From Ferrimicrobium acidiphilum DSM 19497 (GTDB taxonomy: Bacteria; Actinomycetota; Acidimicrobiia; Acidimicrobiales; Acidimicrobiaceae), in the NCBI RefSeq assembly GCF_000949255.1, contig NZ_JXUW01000021.1, positions 1 to 52,295 on the forward strand: 52,295 nucleotides of DNA, written 5' to 3'. A program made the translations under genes and the position numbers. The notes beneath the pieces were generated by a model. That model did not search any database and was not told the origin of the DNA. It was given only the letters and a program-made list of their open reading frames with translations. This document shows positions 7,059-14,760 of the stretch, one piece after another. Numbering within the stretch: position 1 is the first letter of the stretch; every line of letters begins with the position of its first letter.

Positions 7059-7547
7059 TTGTTTCCGTACGAGTTAGAGATGGAGCGCTTGGATGGCTCG
7101 AAGGAGTCGCTTGGTGATCGCAGGGGTGACGTTCTGTTGGTGGTCAATGTCGCTTCTCAGTGCGGTCTGACGCCACAATACGAAGGTCTTGTTTCACTGC
7201 ACCATAAGTATCAAGATCAAGGTTTTACGGTTTTGGGTTTTCCCTGCAATCAGTTCGGTGAGCAGGAGCCGGGATCGTCAGAGGAGATAGCGACCTTTTG
7301 CTCTACTACCTACGGAGTTGACTTTCCAATGTTCGCCAAAATTGAGGTGAATGGCGAGAATCGTCATCCTCTTTATCAGATTCTGACTGGTGTTGAGGAC
7401 GGGGAGAACGCTGCCGGCGATATTCAGTGGAACTTCGAGAAGTTTGTAGTCTCTCGCGATGGATCAGTGATCCGTCGTTTCCGACCAATGGTTACGCCAG
7501 AGGATTCAGAGCTTGTGGGAGCCATCGAGGAGTTGTTGGCCAAGTAG
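7059..7547 (+). CDS. Glutathione peroxidase family (thiol) peroxidase
   Basis: This 162-residue protein has the GPx fold motifs in order: NVASQCGLTPQY with the peroxidatic Cys near residue 35, LGFPCNQFGEQEPG with the conserved Gln and a second Cys, and WNFEKFVV with the catalytic Trp-Asn pair. It reduces H2O2 or organic hydroperoxides. Bacterial members with Cys instead of selenocysteine, especially in actinobacteria that lack glutathione, usually use thioredoxin. TTG 7059 is chosen because GGGAGG (7048-7053) precedes it at good spacing. It appears to be a single-gene unit between mobile-element remnants, next to the NO/oxidative-stress module but separated from it by IS debris. Confidence 0.93.
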   Translation: MFPYELEMERLDGSKESLGDRRGDVLLVVNVASQCGLTPQYEGLVSLHHKYQDQGFTVLGFPCNQFGEQEPGSSEEIATFCSTTYGVDFPMFAKIEVNGENRHPLYQILTGVEDGENAAGDIQWNFEKFVVSRDGSVIRRFRPMVTPEDSELVGAIEELLAK

Positions 7548-7755
7548 CCTGTTCTACTCTGGTGGCGGACTTCCGCCAGAGTTAATTGAACTGATTTGGA
7601 GTCCTCCGACCGACCTGCTGCTGCGAGTCGTAGACACAAACTACGGGTTACCTTGATCAAACGAGAATGCAAACCCAGTCTAAGGCTGGGGTCGAGTGAC
7701 CCAGGTTTCATTCCAGGGCTAATAGCGCCGGAGACACCCTATCGATAGGATAGAC

Positions 7756-7881
7756 ATGGGTATCCGTGAGCGCATGTATCCCGAAGAGACGGAACTTCCT
7801 GCTCTCTTAGGTCACTGCGCCGATGTTCGCTATGTCTTGAATTTAGTGCGCATCTCAGGCAGTCCTGCTCGCGCTATCTAG
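7756..7881 (+). pseudogene. tnpB N-terminal fragment
   Basis: A 41-codon open frame, MGIRERMYPEETELPALLGHC... then ADVRYVLNL, matches the N-terminus of the TnpB at 17.65 kb (MSIRERLYPQEEELSVLVRHCSDTRYVWNL). The match breaks off after YVLNL and the frame soon stops, where foreign IS sequence begins. The catalytic RuvC core is absent. Confidence 0.7.
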
Positions 7882-7897
7882 TGGCCGACGAACTTGA

Positions 7898-7990
7898 GCG
7901 AAAACAGGTGGTAATTGTAGCGAGAATACGCATCTATAAACCGACCAACTGGAGAGTAGATGAACGAGAGTCCTTAGCCGGCCGAAAGCT
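7898..7990 (+). repeat. Second copy of the IS21-end / ISL3 junction
   Basis: The run GAGCGAAAACAGGTGG...GCGAGAATACGCA followed by ACCGACCAACTGGAGAGTAGATGAAC is a degenerate version of 1178-1260, where IS21 end repeats run into the ISL3 fragment (GCGAGAACAGGTGGCA..., then GACCGACAGAGTCGATGAAC). The same join in two places suggests one ancestral composite that moved or was duplicated. Confidence 0.5.
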
Positions 7991-8426
7991 AACGTGTTTT
8001 GGATATTGAGTCAATGCGCACCTCGTACAATTTCGGCAGGACACCGTACGCTATGTCTTGCAGGACACCGCACGACGACCCAGTGAAGCGTTAACCACCA
8101 TAAGCCGCGTAAATTACTCAGGAAGTACCAGTCCGTAAGGCTGGGGAGGATGCCACCTTCGAGTGTTGCGCAAAATGATATCCTGCTGCGGGTTGGAAAC
8201 CGCTAGTGACGCCATGTGTCTATCGCAGATTGGAGTTGCGTGTGACTATTATCGTGCGATTTAGGCGTCAGCATGAGCCAGTCGAGGCGGAGGCATGATG
8301 GTCCTACAGATTTGATTGTCGACTGGATCTATTCCCACGCGCCGAGCTGTAGGCGTTTTGAGTAGCGTGATGCAATGCGTTAGCTGTTCATAGAGGTAGC
8401 AGCGTTGGTTTTTAGTAGTTTTCATG

Positions 8427-10976
8427 CTAATGAATTGAACCAGGGGCACGGAGACTCCTGGTCACCATCTGTGGCTCAAGCGGTGAATCACGCAACAGCA
8501 GACGAACTCCGCGCAGATAGAGCCCCTTTGTAGTTAGCGAGATGGGATCGAGCAGCATCGCATTGATCGTATATAACTGGTCTGCAATGCCGACGAGTGT
8601 CTTGGTGAGTGCGATCAGTGGAGTGCGATCTATAACCGGAAGCTTCTGGTAACCGTCGGTGATGGTGATCCCCGGAATCGAAGCGATGAACTCATCGACA
8701 TCCTGATTTGTCTGCGGTAGCGCTCGTAGTGATGTCGCCCCAAAGAGATCGAATGCAACACCAGACAGACTGCCGCGCAAGAAGGGTCCATAACGGCTGT
8801 CGTGGATGAGCTCAATGCGCAGCAACACACTTCGGCCCTCGAGCTCCTCCCTTCGGGCACCGCTCGGTGCCGTCATTGGGAGCCCAAGCGCGATGGCGAT
8901 GTCGCGAGCCTGCCGGCCCTCCACCATTCGTTGGCCTGACTCAATGATGGCGGTGAGATCGTTTGGCATCGCTATTGGCTCGGTTTTGAGCGACTCGCCG
9001 CTTGGTCGGCTCCTCCATCGCGCGTATTCGGCCATTCGTCCGAGGGCGATTGCGGCGCTCTCCGGAAATGAATACGAGGGTATCTTCTGACCGTGGCTAG
9101 AGAGTGCCGCTGGGACACCTGGTAGCGCCAGAAAGTTCGCGAGCACCGGTTTGATGTTTTGGTTGGACGCGGCATTGGCGATGGCTTCAGCTACATGAGC
9201 TGCAGAATTTATCGCTGGGTTTGGATAGCCACTCAGACCGCGCTCAGTTGGAGGTGCAAGCGTTCGCGGGTCACTCGTCGAACCTACCACTGTGGGAATG
9301 TAGCAGACGATGGCGGCGTCGACGGCTTCGTCGGCCAGAAGCGCAGCCAGCCGCTCGCCCCATTGTGCTGGCGTTGCAGAGGGATCTAGCTCGATCGGGT
9401 TGTCGGCACCTACGATTGCTTTGGAACTGGTAAGGGTGGCGAGCTCCAGCCCTGCTGGTGTCAGTGCATCGGCGACCAGTGGCCCGGTGCCGCCGGTGTT
9501 GGTCAGGATGGCTACTCGGTTGCCATTAGGTAACGGTTGATCAAGGAACGCCCGTGTCAGCTGAATCAGCTGTTCAAGCGTGTCTAACCGGATCACCCCC
9601 GTCTGGCGCATGAGCGCTTCGACGGCCCCGTCATAGTCCAGCTCTCCGAAGGCCAATGATGCCGGAGCATCTCTGCGCCTACGAGATTTTACCGCCAGTA
9701 CAGGCTTGGCGAGTGAGACCCTACGTGCGATTCTTGCAAAGCTGCGAGGATTGCCAAAGCCCTCCATGTATAGGAGGACTATGTCGGTCATGGGATCGTC
9801 CTCCCAAAATGCGAGTAGGTCGTTGCCCGAGATGTCAGCCTTGTTGCCAGAGCTTACAAAGCCAGATACACCAATCTCGGCCCGCTGGATCTCGGCGAGG
9901 ATTGCGAGTGAGAGTGGCCCAGATTGCGCATGAACCCCGGCTCCTCCCTGTTGGATGGTGACGGGAGCAAGAGTGGCTTGGAGGCCAAGTGCCGGGGTGG
10001 CGATGCCCATGGAGTTAGGGCCGACGACGCGGATGCCATTGCGTCGAGCGAGTGCAACTAGTTGACGTTCTACAGCCGCGCCATCGCGTGACGTATCTGA
10101 GAAGCCTGCCGATATGATAACGATGCCTTTGGCCTTTATGGCCACAGCATCCTCGATGACATGCAGCACGTCCTTTGCGTTGACTGCGATGATCACTAGA
10201 TCAACCGGTTCGGGTAATGCCTCCAAAGTTGGGTAGCAGCGCACGCCACGGATGGAGACAGCCTCGCTGTTGACCGGATAGATGGTTCCAGAGAAGCTGC
10301 CCTCGAGTAGGTTGGCAAAGACTAGATCGCCGACGCTGCCGGGGACTCTACTCGCGCCGACCAGGGCTAGTGAGTTTGGACGCAGGATCGCCTCTATCGA
10401 GCGGGCGGTTGCTCGATGTTCACGAGCTGCCATCATGTCTCGCGATTGCTGGGTAGGGGTGAGATCGAAGCGAACCTGAACCACACCCTCCTCTGTGTGT
10501 CGTATGAGTTGATAGCCCGCATCACGGAATACTTTGAGCATTCGGGTATTGTCTGCAAGGGTGTCAGCGACAAAGCGGGTGATGCCGTTGGTCTTGGCGA
10601 ATGCGGCCAGCTGTTCAAGCATGATCGACCCCAGGCCCCTCCCCTGGTGTGCGTCGTCGACCAGGAAGGCTACCTCTGCAACAGGGTTGCCCGGAATCCG
10701 ATCGTAGCGGGCGACCGCGATCAAGCTACCCCGATAGTCGGCGACGAACGCCATACGGTCCTGGTAGTCGACATTTACAAATCGATTGAGCATGGATTCA
10801 CTCAACTGTGGCATGGGGGTGAAGAAACGGTAGTACACGGTAGCGGGTGACAACCTTGCGTGTAGTTCGGTGATGCCTGCTGCGTCGTCTGGACGAATCG
10901 GCCGCAGGTGCACGGTTCGCCCGTCTGAGAGGATCGTGTCGGACTCCCAGCTGGTGGGGTAGCGACTGGCCGGCAT
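8427..10976 (-). CDS. GNAT acetyltransferase fused to NDP-forming acyl-CoA synthetase-like domains (PatZ/Pka-like)
   Basis: An 849-residue fusion. Residues about 20-170 form a GNAT domain (VHLRPIRPDDA..., acetyl-CoA loop DAHQGRGLGSIML). Residues about 195-490 are the CoA-binding and ligase parts of an NDP-forming acyl-CoA synthetase (LALVGASRVPGSVGD, SAGFSD, GPNSMGI, GAGVHAQSGPL). The remainder holds the second ligase domain and an ATP-grasp-like C-terminal region. This layout resembles protein lysine acetyltransferases such as PatZ/Pka that silence acetyl-CoA synthetase, although there the GNAT domain is C-terminal; N-terminal GNAT versions exist in actinobacteria. The likely phosphohistidine site is altered or hard to place (IAVKSRRRRDAP region), so a regulatory rather than catalytic synthetase part is plausible. 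Its ATG overlaps the stop of the Rrf2 gene (TAATG), suggesting co-transcription. Confidence 0.85.
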   Translation of the reverse strand: MPASRYPTSWESDTILSDGRTVHLRPIRPDDAAGITELHARLSPATVYYRFFTPMPQLSESMLNRFVNVDYQDRMAFVADYRGSLIAVARYDRIPGNPVAEVAFLVDDAHQGRGLGSIMLEQLAAFAKTNGITRFVADTLADNTRMLKVFRDAGYQLIRHTEEGVVQVRFDLTPTQQSRDMMAAREHRATARSIEAILRPNSLALVGASRVPGSVGDLVFANLLEGSFSGTIYPVNSEAVSIRGVRCYPTLEALPEPVDLVIIAVNAKDVLHVIEDAVAIKAKGIVIISAGFSDTSRDGAAVERQLVALARRNGIRVVGPNSMGIATPALGLQATLAPVTIQQGGAGVHAQSGPLSLAILAEIQRAEIGVSGFVSSGNKADISGNDLLAFWEDDPMTDIVLLYMEGFGNPRSFARIARRVSLAKPVLAVKSRRRRDAPASLAFGELDYDGAVEALMRQTGVIRLDTLEQLIQLTRAFLDQPLPNGNRVAILTNTGGTGPLVADALTPAGLELATLTSSKAIVGADNPIELDPSATPAQWGERLAALLADEAVDAAIVCYIPTVVGSTSDPRTLAPPTERGLSGYPNPAINSAAHVAEAIANAASNQNIKPVLANFLALPGVPAALSSHGQKIPSYSFPESAAIALGRMAEYARWRSRPSGESLKTEPIAMPNDLTAIIESGQRMVEGRQARDIAIALGLPMTAPSGARREELEGRSVLLRIELIHDSRYGPFLRGSLSGVAFDLFGATSLRALPQTNQDVDEFIASIPGITITDGYQKLPVIDRTPLIALTKTLVGIADQLYTINAMLLDPISLTTKGLYLRGVRLLLRDSPLEPQMVTRSLRAPGSIH

Positions 10977-11431
10977 TAGCGTCCCGCAACCTGCTGTTCG
11001 CCCGGTGCCATCCCTCTCGCACGATCGACCATGTCAGCTAGCGTGTAGGAACGCAGATGCTCGCGCATGTGACTGCCAACCTGCGCCCAAACATCACGCA
11101 GAACACACTGGCCCTCATGCTCACAAGCGCCATTCTCGTGCGGAGCTCCAAAGTTTCCAAGAGTAAGTGGTCCATCGACGGCGGATACGATCTGAGCGAG
11201 TGTGATCTGCGATGGATCCCTCGAGAGTATGTACCCCCCGCTGGCCCCCCGACGGGAGGTTACAAGACCTGCACCTTTTAGAGTGAGGAGGATCTGTTCT
11301 AGGTATGGCTGTGGTAGGCCCGTGCGTCGCGAGAGCTCCGTGACTGAGGTTGGTCGTTCGGAGCCTTGGTGCAGCGCAAGTGAGAGCAACGCCCTTGATG
11401 CGTAGTCTCCGCGAGTTGATACCTTCACCAA
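10976..11431 (-). CDS. Rrf2-family transcriptional regulator
   Basis: A 151-residue winged-helix regulator with typical Rrf2 sequence: KVSTRGDYASRALLSLALHQG at the N-terminus, a recognition region VTELSRRTGLPQPYLEQILLTLKGAGLVTSRRGASGGYIL, and C-terminal helix. Around residues 100-112 it has ACEHEGQCVLRDVW, two Cys with the spacing used by Fe-S-binding members (IscR, NsrR, RsrR), plus nearby His/Glu; a third conserved Cys is not obvious. Family members sense Fe-S status, NO, redox state or cysteine. TTG 11431 and GTG 11428 are both possible starts. It is divergent from the phosphodiesterase gene across 84 bp and upstream of the GNAT fusion in one unit, so it may control either. Confidence 0.9.
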   Translation of the reverse strand: MVKVSTRGDYASRALLSLALHQGSERPTSVTELSRRTGLPQPYLEQILLTLKGAGLVTSRRGASGGYILSRDPSQITLAQIVSAVDGPLTLGNFGAPHENGACEHEGQCVLRDVWAQVGSHMREHLRSYTLADMVDRARGMAPGEQQVAGR

Positions 11432-11515
11432 CCAGTATCGTAGCCGGTTTAGGCGGTCTTCGCCGTGACATTTCGGATGCTAGATTGGGCTAGCCTGGTG
11501 TGAGAGAGAGGATAC

Positions 11516-12655
11516 ATGGGCGAACAGCTGGATGAGATAACGCCGCAGGACTCTTTCGTGGTACCGGACTATACGGCACCTGGATTGGCGACCCTGATGC
11601 CCGCAGTGGTTGATGTGGTTCGAGGAAGGAAAGATTCAGCAGGAGCGTTCCTCGGTGCATCGATGGATGATATCGATAGGGTCGTGGTGCTTGCGCTCGA
11701 TGGCCTCGGCTTCTTCCAACTTCAACCGCGGCTAGGCTCGCTCCCGAATCTGGCACGTGGAGTGCTCCGGCGTGGCTATTCAGTTGGTCCGAGTACGACG
11801 GCCACTGCCCTGACCTCGCTCACGACGGGCGCAACTCCCGCTGAGCATGGAGTGCTCGGCTATCGCGTGCGTCTGGGCACTCATGCGATCTTGAATACCT
11901 TGCGTTGGAGCTCCTCGGAGCGTGAAGTGGCTGCACCGATTCCGATGGACTTTCAGCCTGTGCCGCCGTTCTGTGGCGAGAATCCTGCGGTGGTGACTAA
12001 GTACCTTTTTGCCAAAACAGGCTTTACCCAGGTTCACCTTCGTGGGGGCAGACTCCGATACTGGCATGCAATGTCAAGTATTGTCGAAAAGGTGATGAGT
12101 GCGGTCAAAGAGGGCGAATCTCTTATCTTTGCCTACTACGACGGCATCGACACTGTTGCCCATGAGTTCGGTCTTGGCGATGCCTATGAGCGTGAGCTGA
12201 CGATGGTTGATACTCTGGTTGGGATGCTGATGGATCTACTTCCATCGCGTACTGCGCTGGTGATCACCGCAGATCATGGACAGGTAGAGGTGCTTCAACC
12301 ACCAATTCGTATTGATGCCGAGGCGATGTCGCTCGTCAAACTCCTTTCTGGAGAGGGGCGTTTTCGATGGCTGCACTGTCAACAAGGGGCTGCTGACAGG
12401 GTGGCTGAGATGGCGTCTGAGCGCTATCACGATATTGCTCGGGTGTTGGTTCGCGATGAACTAGTGGAGCTGGGCGTCTTTGGCGGCGTCCCTTCTCGTT
12501 CGGTGTTGGCGCGAGTTGGTGATGTTGCGATCATTCCAACTAGTGCGGTCAGTTTCTATGATCCAGACGATGTCGGTGCCTTGCAGTTGATCTGTCGACA
12601 TGGCGGATTAATGGCTGATGAGATGATCATTCCAATCCTGACCTTCGCCAGCTAG
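11516..12655 (+). CDS. Alkaline phosphatase-superfamily phosphodiesterase
   Basis: This 379-residue protein belongs to the nucleotide pyrophosphatase / type I phosphodiesterase group. Metal and nucleophile motifs are visible: VLALDGLG (first Asp), STTATALTSLTTGATPAEHGVLGYR (nucleophile Thr and following helix), YYDGIDTVAHEFG (Asp and His) and ITADHGQVEV (Asp-His). There is no signal peptide, so it is probably cytoplasmic. Substrate could be a phosphodiester or phosphonate and is not predictable. ATG 11516 follows GAGAGAGAGGA. A similar gene often sits close to bpa in Acidimicrobiia-like contexts only by inference; here a 50-bp gap separates them and co-transcription is plausible. Confidence 0.85.
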   Translation: MGEQLDEITPQDSFVVPDYTAPGLATLMPAVVDVVRGRKDSAGAFLGASMDDIDRVVVLALDGLGFFQLQPRLGSLPNLARGVLRRGYSVGPSTTATALTSLTTGATPAEHGVLGYRVRLGTHAILNTLRWSSSEREVAAPIPMDFQPVPPFCGENPAVVTKYLFAKTGFTQVHLRGGRLRYWHAMSSIVEKVMSAVKEGESLIFAYYDGIDTVAHEFGLGDAYERELTMVDTLVGMLMDLLPSRTALVITADHGQVEVLQPPIRIDAEAMSLVKLLSGEGRFRWLHCQQGAADRVAEMASERYHDIARVLVRDELVELGVFGGVPSRSVLARVGDVAIIPTSAVSFYDPDDVGALQLICRHGGLMADEMIIPILTFAS

Positions 12656-12705
12656 GCTTTTTATCATTGTTGTGGGTCTTAAATGCCCTGGATCGGAGGA
12701 CGCAG

Positions 12706-13191
12706 ATGTCAGAGGAACCTAAGGATTCCAAGGTATTTTTGTCAGGCGCAGGTGATAGCGACAGTGGTGCCAAAGACGACGCTAGCGTGGAGTCGGGCTC
12801 TGAGCTGGTCATGTCTCCAGCAAAGGTGTTGCGGATAGGATCGATGATACGGGCGCTTCTCGAAGAGGTGAAGGCGGCGCCTCTCGATATAAGCTCACGC
12901 ACTCGCCTTGCTGAGATCTACGACACATCTGTGGCAGAGCTTGGAGGCGTGATGTCCGAGGACCTCACTGAGGAGCTGAAGGGATTCGCGCCAGCTTTTC
13001 GAGGAGGTGAGGTGCCCTCCGAAGCCGAGCTCAGGATAGCACAAGCTCAGCTGGTCGGTTGGCTTGAGGGACTTTTCCACGGGATACAGGCGACGCTAAT
13101 GGCGCAACAGATGGACTCGCGTACTCAGTTGCAAGAGCTTCGTGCTCGTGGTCTTCCTCAAGGGTCGTCAGCACCAGGGAACTATCTATGA
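12706..13191 (+). CDS. bpa: Bacterial proteasome activator Bpa
   Basis: This 161-residue protein carries the Bpa (DUF2587) core: KVLRIGSMIRALLEEVKAAPLD, RTRLAEIYDTSVAELG, then ELRIAQAQLVGWLEGLFHGIQATLMAQQM. In Mycobacterium, Bpa forms a dodecameric ring that opens the 20S proteasome gate without ATP, docking through a C-terminal GQYL motif. Here the protein ends in GNYL, a conservative variant that keeps Tyr-Leu. The N-terminal 45 residues are acidic and Ser-rich, likely disordered. ATG 12706 is chosen over TTG 12667 because GGAGGA lies 6 bases before it. It overlaps rpiB by ATGA. The gene implies that this organism has a 20S proteasome, encoded elsewhere. Confidence 0.93.
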   Translation: MSEEPKDSKVFLSGAGDSDSGAKDDASVESGSELVMSPAKVLRIGSMIRALLEEVKAAPLDISSRTRLAEIYDTSVAELGGVMSEDLTEELKGFAPAFRGGEVPSEAELRIAQAQLVGWLEGLFHGIQATLMAQQMDSRTQLQELRARGLPQGSSAPGNYL

Positions 13192-13670
13192 CACTCGACG
13201 CTGTTGTGATCGCGATTGGTAGCGATCATGCCGGGTATCGCTTGAAGAGCAAAGTGGGTGCCTATCTTGCTGATCAAGGGGCGGTGGTGCTCGACTTTGG
13301 CACCACATCTGAGGAGCCGGTCGACTATCCATTATTTTGTGAGCCTGTGGCTCGTTCAGTGGCAACTGGCGCCGCCTCGCTCGGCGTCGTAGTAGGAGGT
13401 TCCGGGCAAGGCGAGCAGATTGTAGCGAATAAAGTGATCGGTGTTCGTGCGGCGTTGTGTTGGAGCGAACTCGGCGCCAGGTTGGCGCGCGCCCACAATG
13501 ACGCGAACGTACTCGCACTAGGGGCTCGGTTGTTAGGTGACGACCTTGCTCTTGCAGTGTTGGAGGCCTTCATGCGAGGCGCCTTCGAGGGAGGGCGGCA
13601 CTTAAAGAGGATCGACCAGATCCGTCAAGTTGAAGAGGGAGCGTCGTACATACCAGATGCGTTTGCGTAG
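13188..13670 (+). CDS. rpiB: Ribose-5-phosphate isomerase B (RpiB/LacA family)
   Basis: A 160-residue isomerase interconverting ribose-5-phosphate and ribulose-5-phosphate in the pentose phosphate pathway. Family motifs are IGSDHAGYRLK near residue 10, DFGTTSEEPVDYP and VVVGGSGQGEQIVANKV, followed by RAALCWS and ARAHNDANVLALGARLLG. The GSG-x-GEQIxANK form, with Glu as the likely base, is the actinobacterial type seen in Mycobacterium tuberculosis RpiB; the Cys used by the E. coli type is replaced. ATG 13188 overlaps the bpa stop. The 3' end overlaps the start of the secreted hydrolase. Confidence 0.94.
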   Translation: MTLDAVVIAIGSDHAGYRLKSKVGAYLADQGAVVLDFGTTSEEPVDYPLFCEPVARSVATGAASLGVVVGGSGQGEQIVANKVIGVRAALCWSELGARLARAHNDANVLALGARLLGDDLALAVLEAFMRGAFEGGRHLKRIDQIRQVEEGASYIPDAFA

Positions 13671-14760
13671 ACCAACACGTCCAACATTGCTAGTCGGGAT
13701 CGTTGGGGCAGTAGTAGTCCTGATTGCCGCGCTCGTTGTTGCCAATCGGGGGTCTGGAGTACCAGCTCGATTGAGTGTTCCGACGGCTACTACCGTTCCA
13801 GGGCAGACCTCCGAGAGTGTTCCGATCCGGCCTCAACAAAGGCAAGTTAATGGGTCCAACATACGCGGACTTGGAGAGTATTCGACGACGGTCACAGAGG
13901 CTGGAAGAATACTTTGCGTGCCCACCACAGGGGCGTGTTCGACGAGAAGTTATCTATTACATGTTTACTATCCATCGATGCAACGCACACAAAATTCACC
14001 ATTGGTTGACGCGACTCCGGCCACATCGGGTTCTCCATACCCTTTGATTGTCTTTGCAGCTGGTTTCAACGTCGATCCGTCTAACTATCTTCCACTTATC
14101 AGTGGATGGGTCCACAGCGGATATGTAGTTGCGGCACCGCGTTTCCCACTGTCATCAGCTTGGGCGATTAGCCACTACGGAGTAAATCTGTCTGATCTGA
14201 AGCTTTCGGATGCGTTCGAGTCAGATATGTTGAACCAACCAGGAGACATGCAGGCGGCCATCGCCGAGGTCACGTTGCTGAACCAGAATCCGTCTGTACC
14301 CCTTAATGGCCTGGTTAACACGAATGATATTGCAGCGGCTGGCCAAAGCGACGGCGGGGATACCGCTCTTGCCTTCGCGGATAATTCTTGCTGTCGTGAC
14401 CCTGCGGTGAAGGCCGCAATTGTTCTATCGGGTGCCGAGTTCCCTCCCTACCGAGGTCAGTATTTCCCTTCGCCTGCGATTCCATTGATGGTAGCGCAGG
14501 GGACAGCCGACACCGTTAATCCACCTCAACTTTCTGCTCAGATCTATGCTCAAGCGCCAGCCCCAAAGTTATATCTTCAACTTCTTGGTGCCGATCATCT
14601 GGTGGCCTACACTGAGGTAGACCCCTATGAGCAGGCGGTGCTCAAAACTTCGTTAGCCTTTCTCGCCACCTATCTAAGAGATGCTCCCACATCGGTGACT
14701 CAGCTTGGAACGGTAGGCAATATTGCAGGTGTTGCTAGTGAGTCGGCTGATCTGTCGTGA
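13657..14760 (+). CDS. Secreted or membrane-anchored alpha/beta hydrolase
   Basis: A protein of about 367 residues. It has a basic N-terminus and one hydrophobic helix (LLVGIVGAVVVLIAALVVA), then a Ser/Thr/Pro-rich linker, so it is probably exported and membrane-anchored. The hydrolase domain shows YPLIVFAAGFNV (oxyanion region), AAGQSDGGDTAL (nucleophile elbow G-x-S-x-G), QGTADTVNPP (acid) and LGADHLVAY (His), like PAF-acetylhydrolase/chlorophyllase-type dienelactone hydrolase relatives. A Cys pair (CVPTTGAC) before the domain and CC after the nucleophile may form disulfides. TTG 13630 is an alternative start; ATG 13657 fits the transmembrane start better, and both overlap rpiB. The substrate is unknown. 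Confidence 0.78.
   Translation: MRLRRPTRPTLLVGIVGAVVVLIAALVVANRGSGVPARLSVPTATTVPGQTSESVPIRPQQRQVNGSNIRGLGEYSTTVTEAGRILCVPTTGACSTRSYLLHVYYPSMQRTQNSPLVDATPATSGSPYPLIVFAAGFNVDPSNYLPLISGWVHSGYVVAAPRFPLSSAWAISHYGVNLSDLKLSDAFESDMLNQPGDMQAAIAEVTLLNQNPSVPLNGLVNTNDIAAAGQSDGGDTALAFADNSCCRDPAVKAAIVLSGAEFPPYRGQYFPSPAIPLMVAQGTADTVNPPQLSAQIYAQAPAPKLYLQLLGADHLVAYTEVDPYEQAVLKTSLAFLATYLRDAPTSVTQLGTVGNIAGVASESADLS

Larger units (their letters stand above)
7660..8156 (+). mobile_element. Decayed TnpB element with nested IS21/ISL3 debris
   Basis: Both ends match the element at 17.56-18.55 kb. The left end has a small hairpin (CCCAGTCTAAGGCTGGG, 7674-7690) and a tnpB start (MGIRERMYPEE, 7756). The right end has ACCAGTCCGTAAGGCTGGGGAGGATG (8128-8153), matching the other copy's GCCCCGTCCGTAAGGGCGGGGAGGATG. 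Nearly all of tnpB between is gone, replaced in part by IS21-end and ISL3-like sequence at about 7898-7990. The element is dead. Confidence 0.72.
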
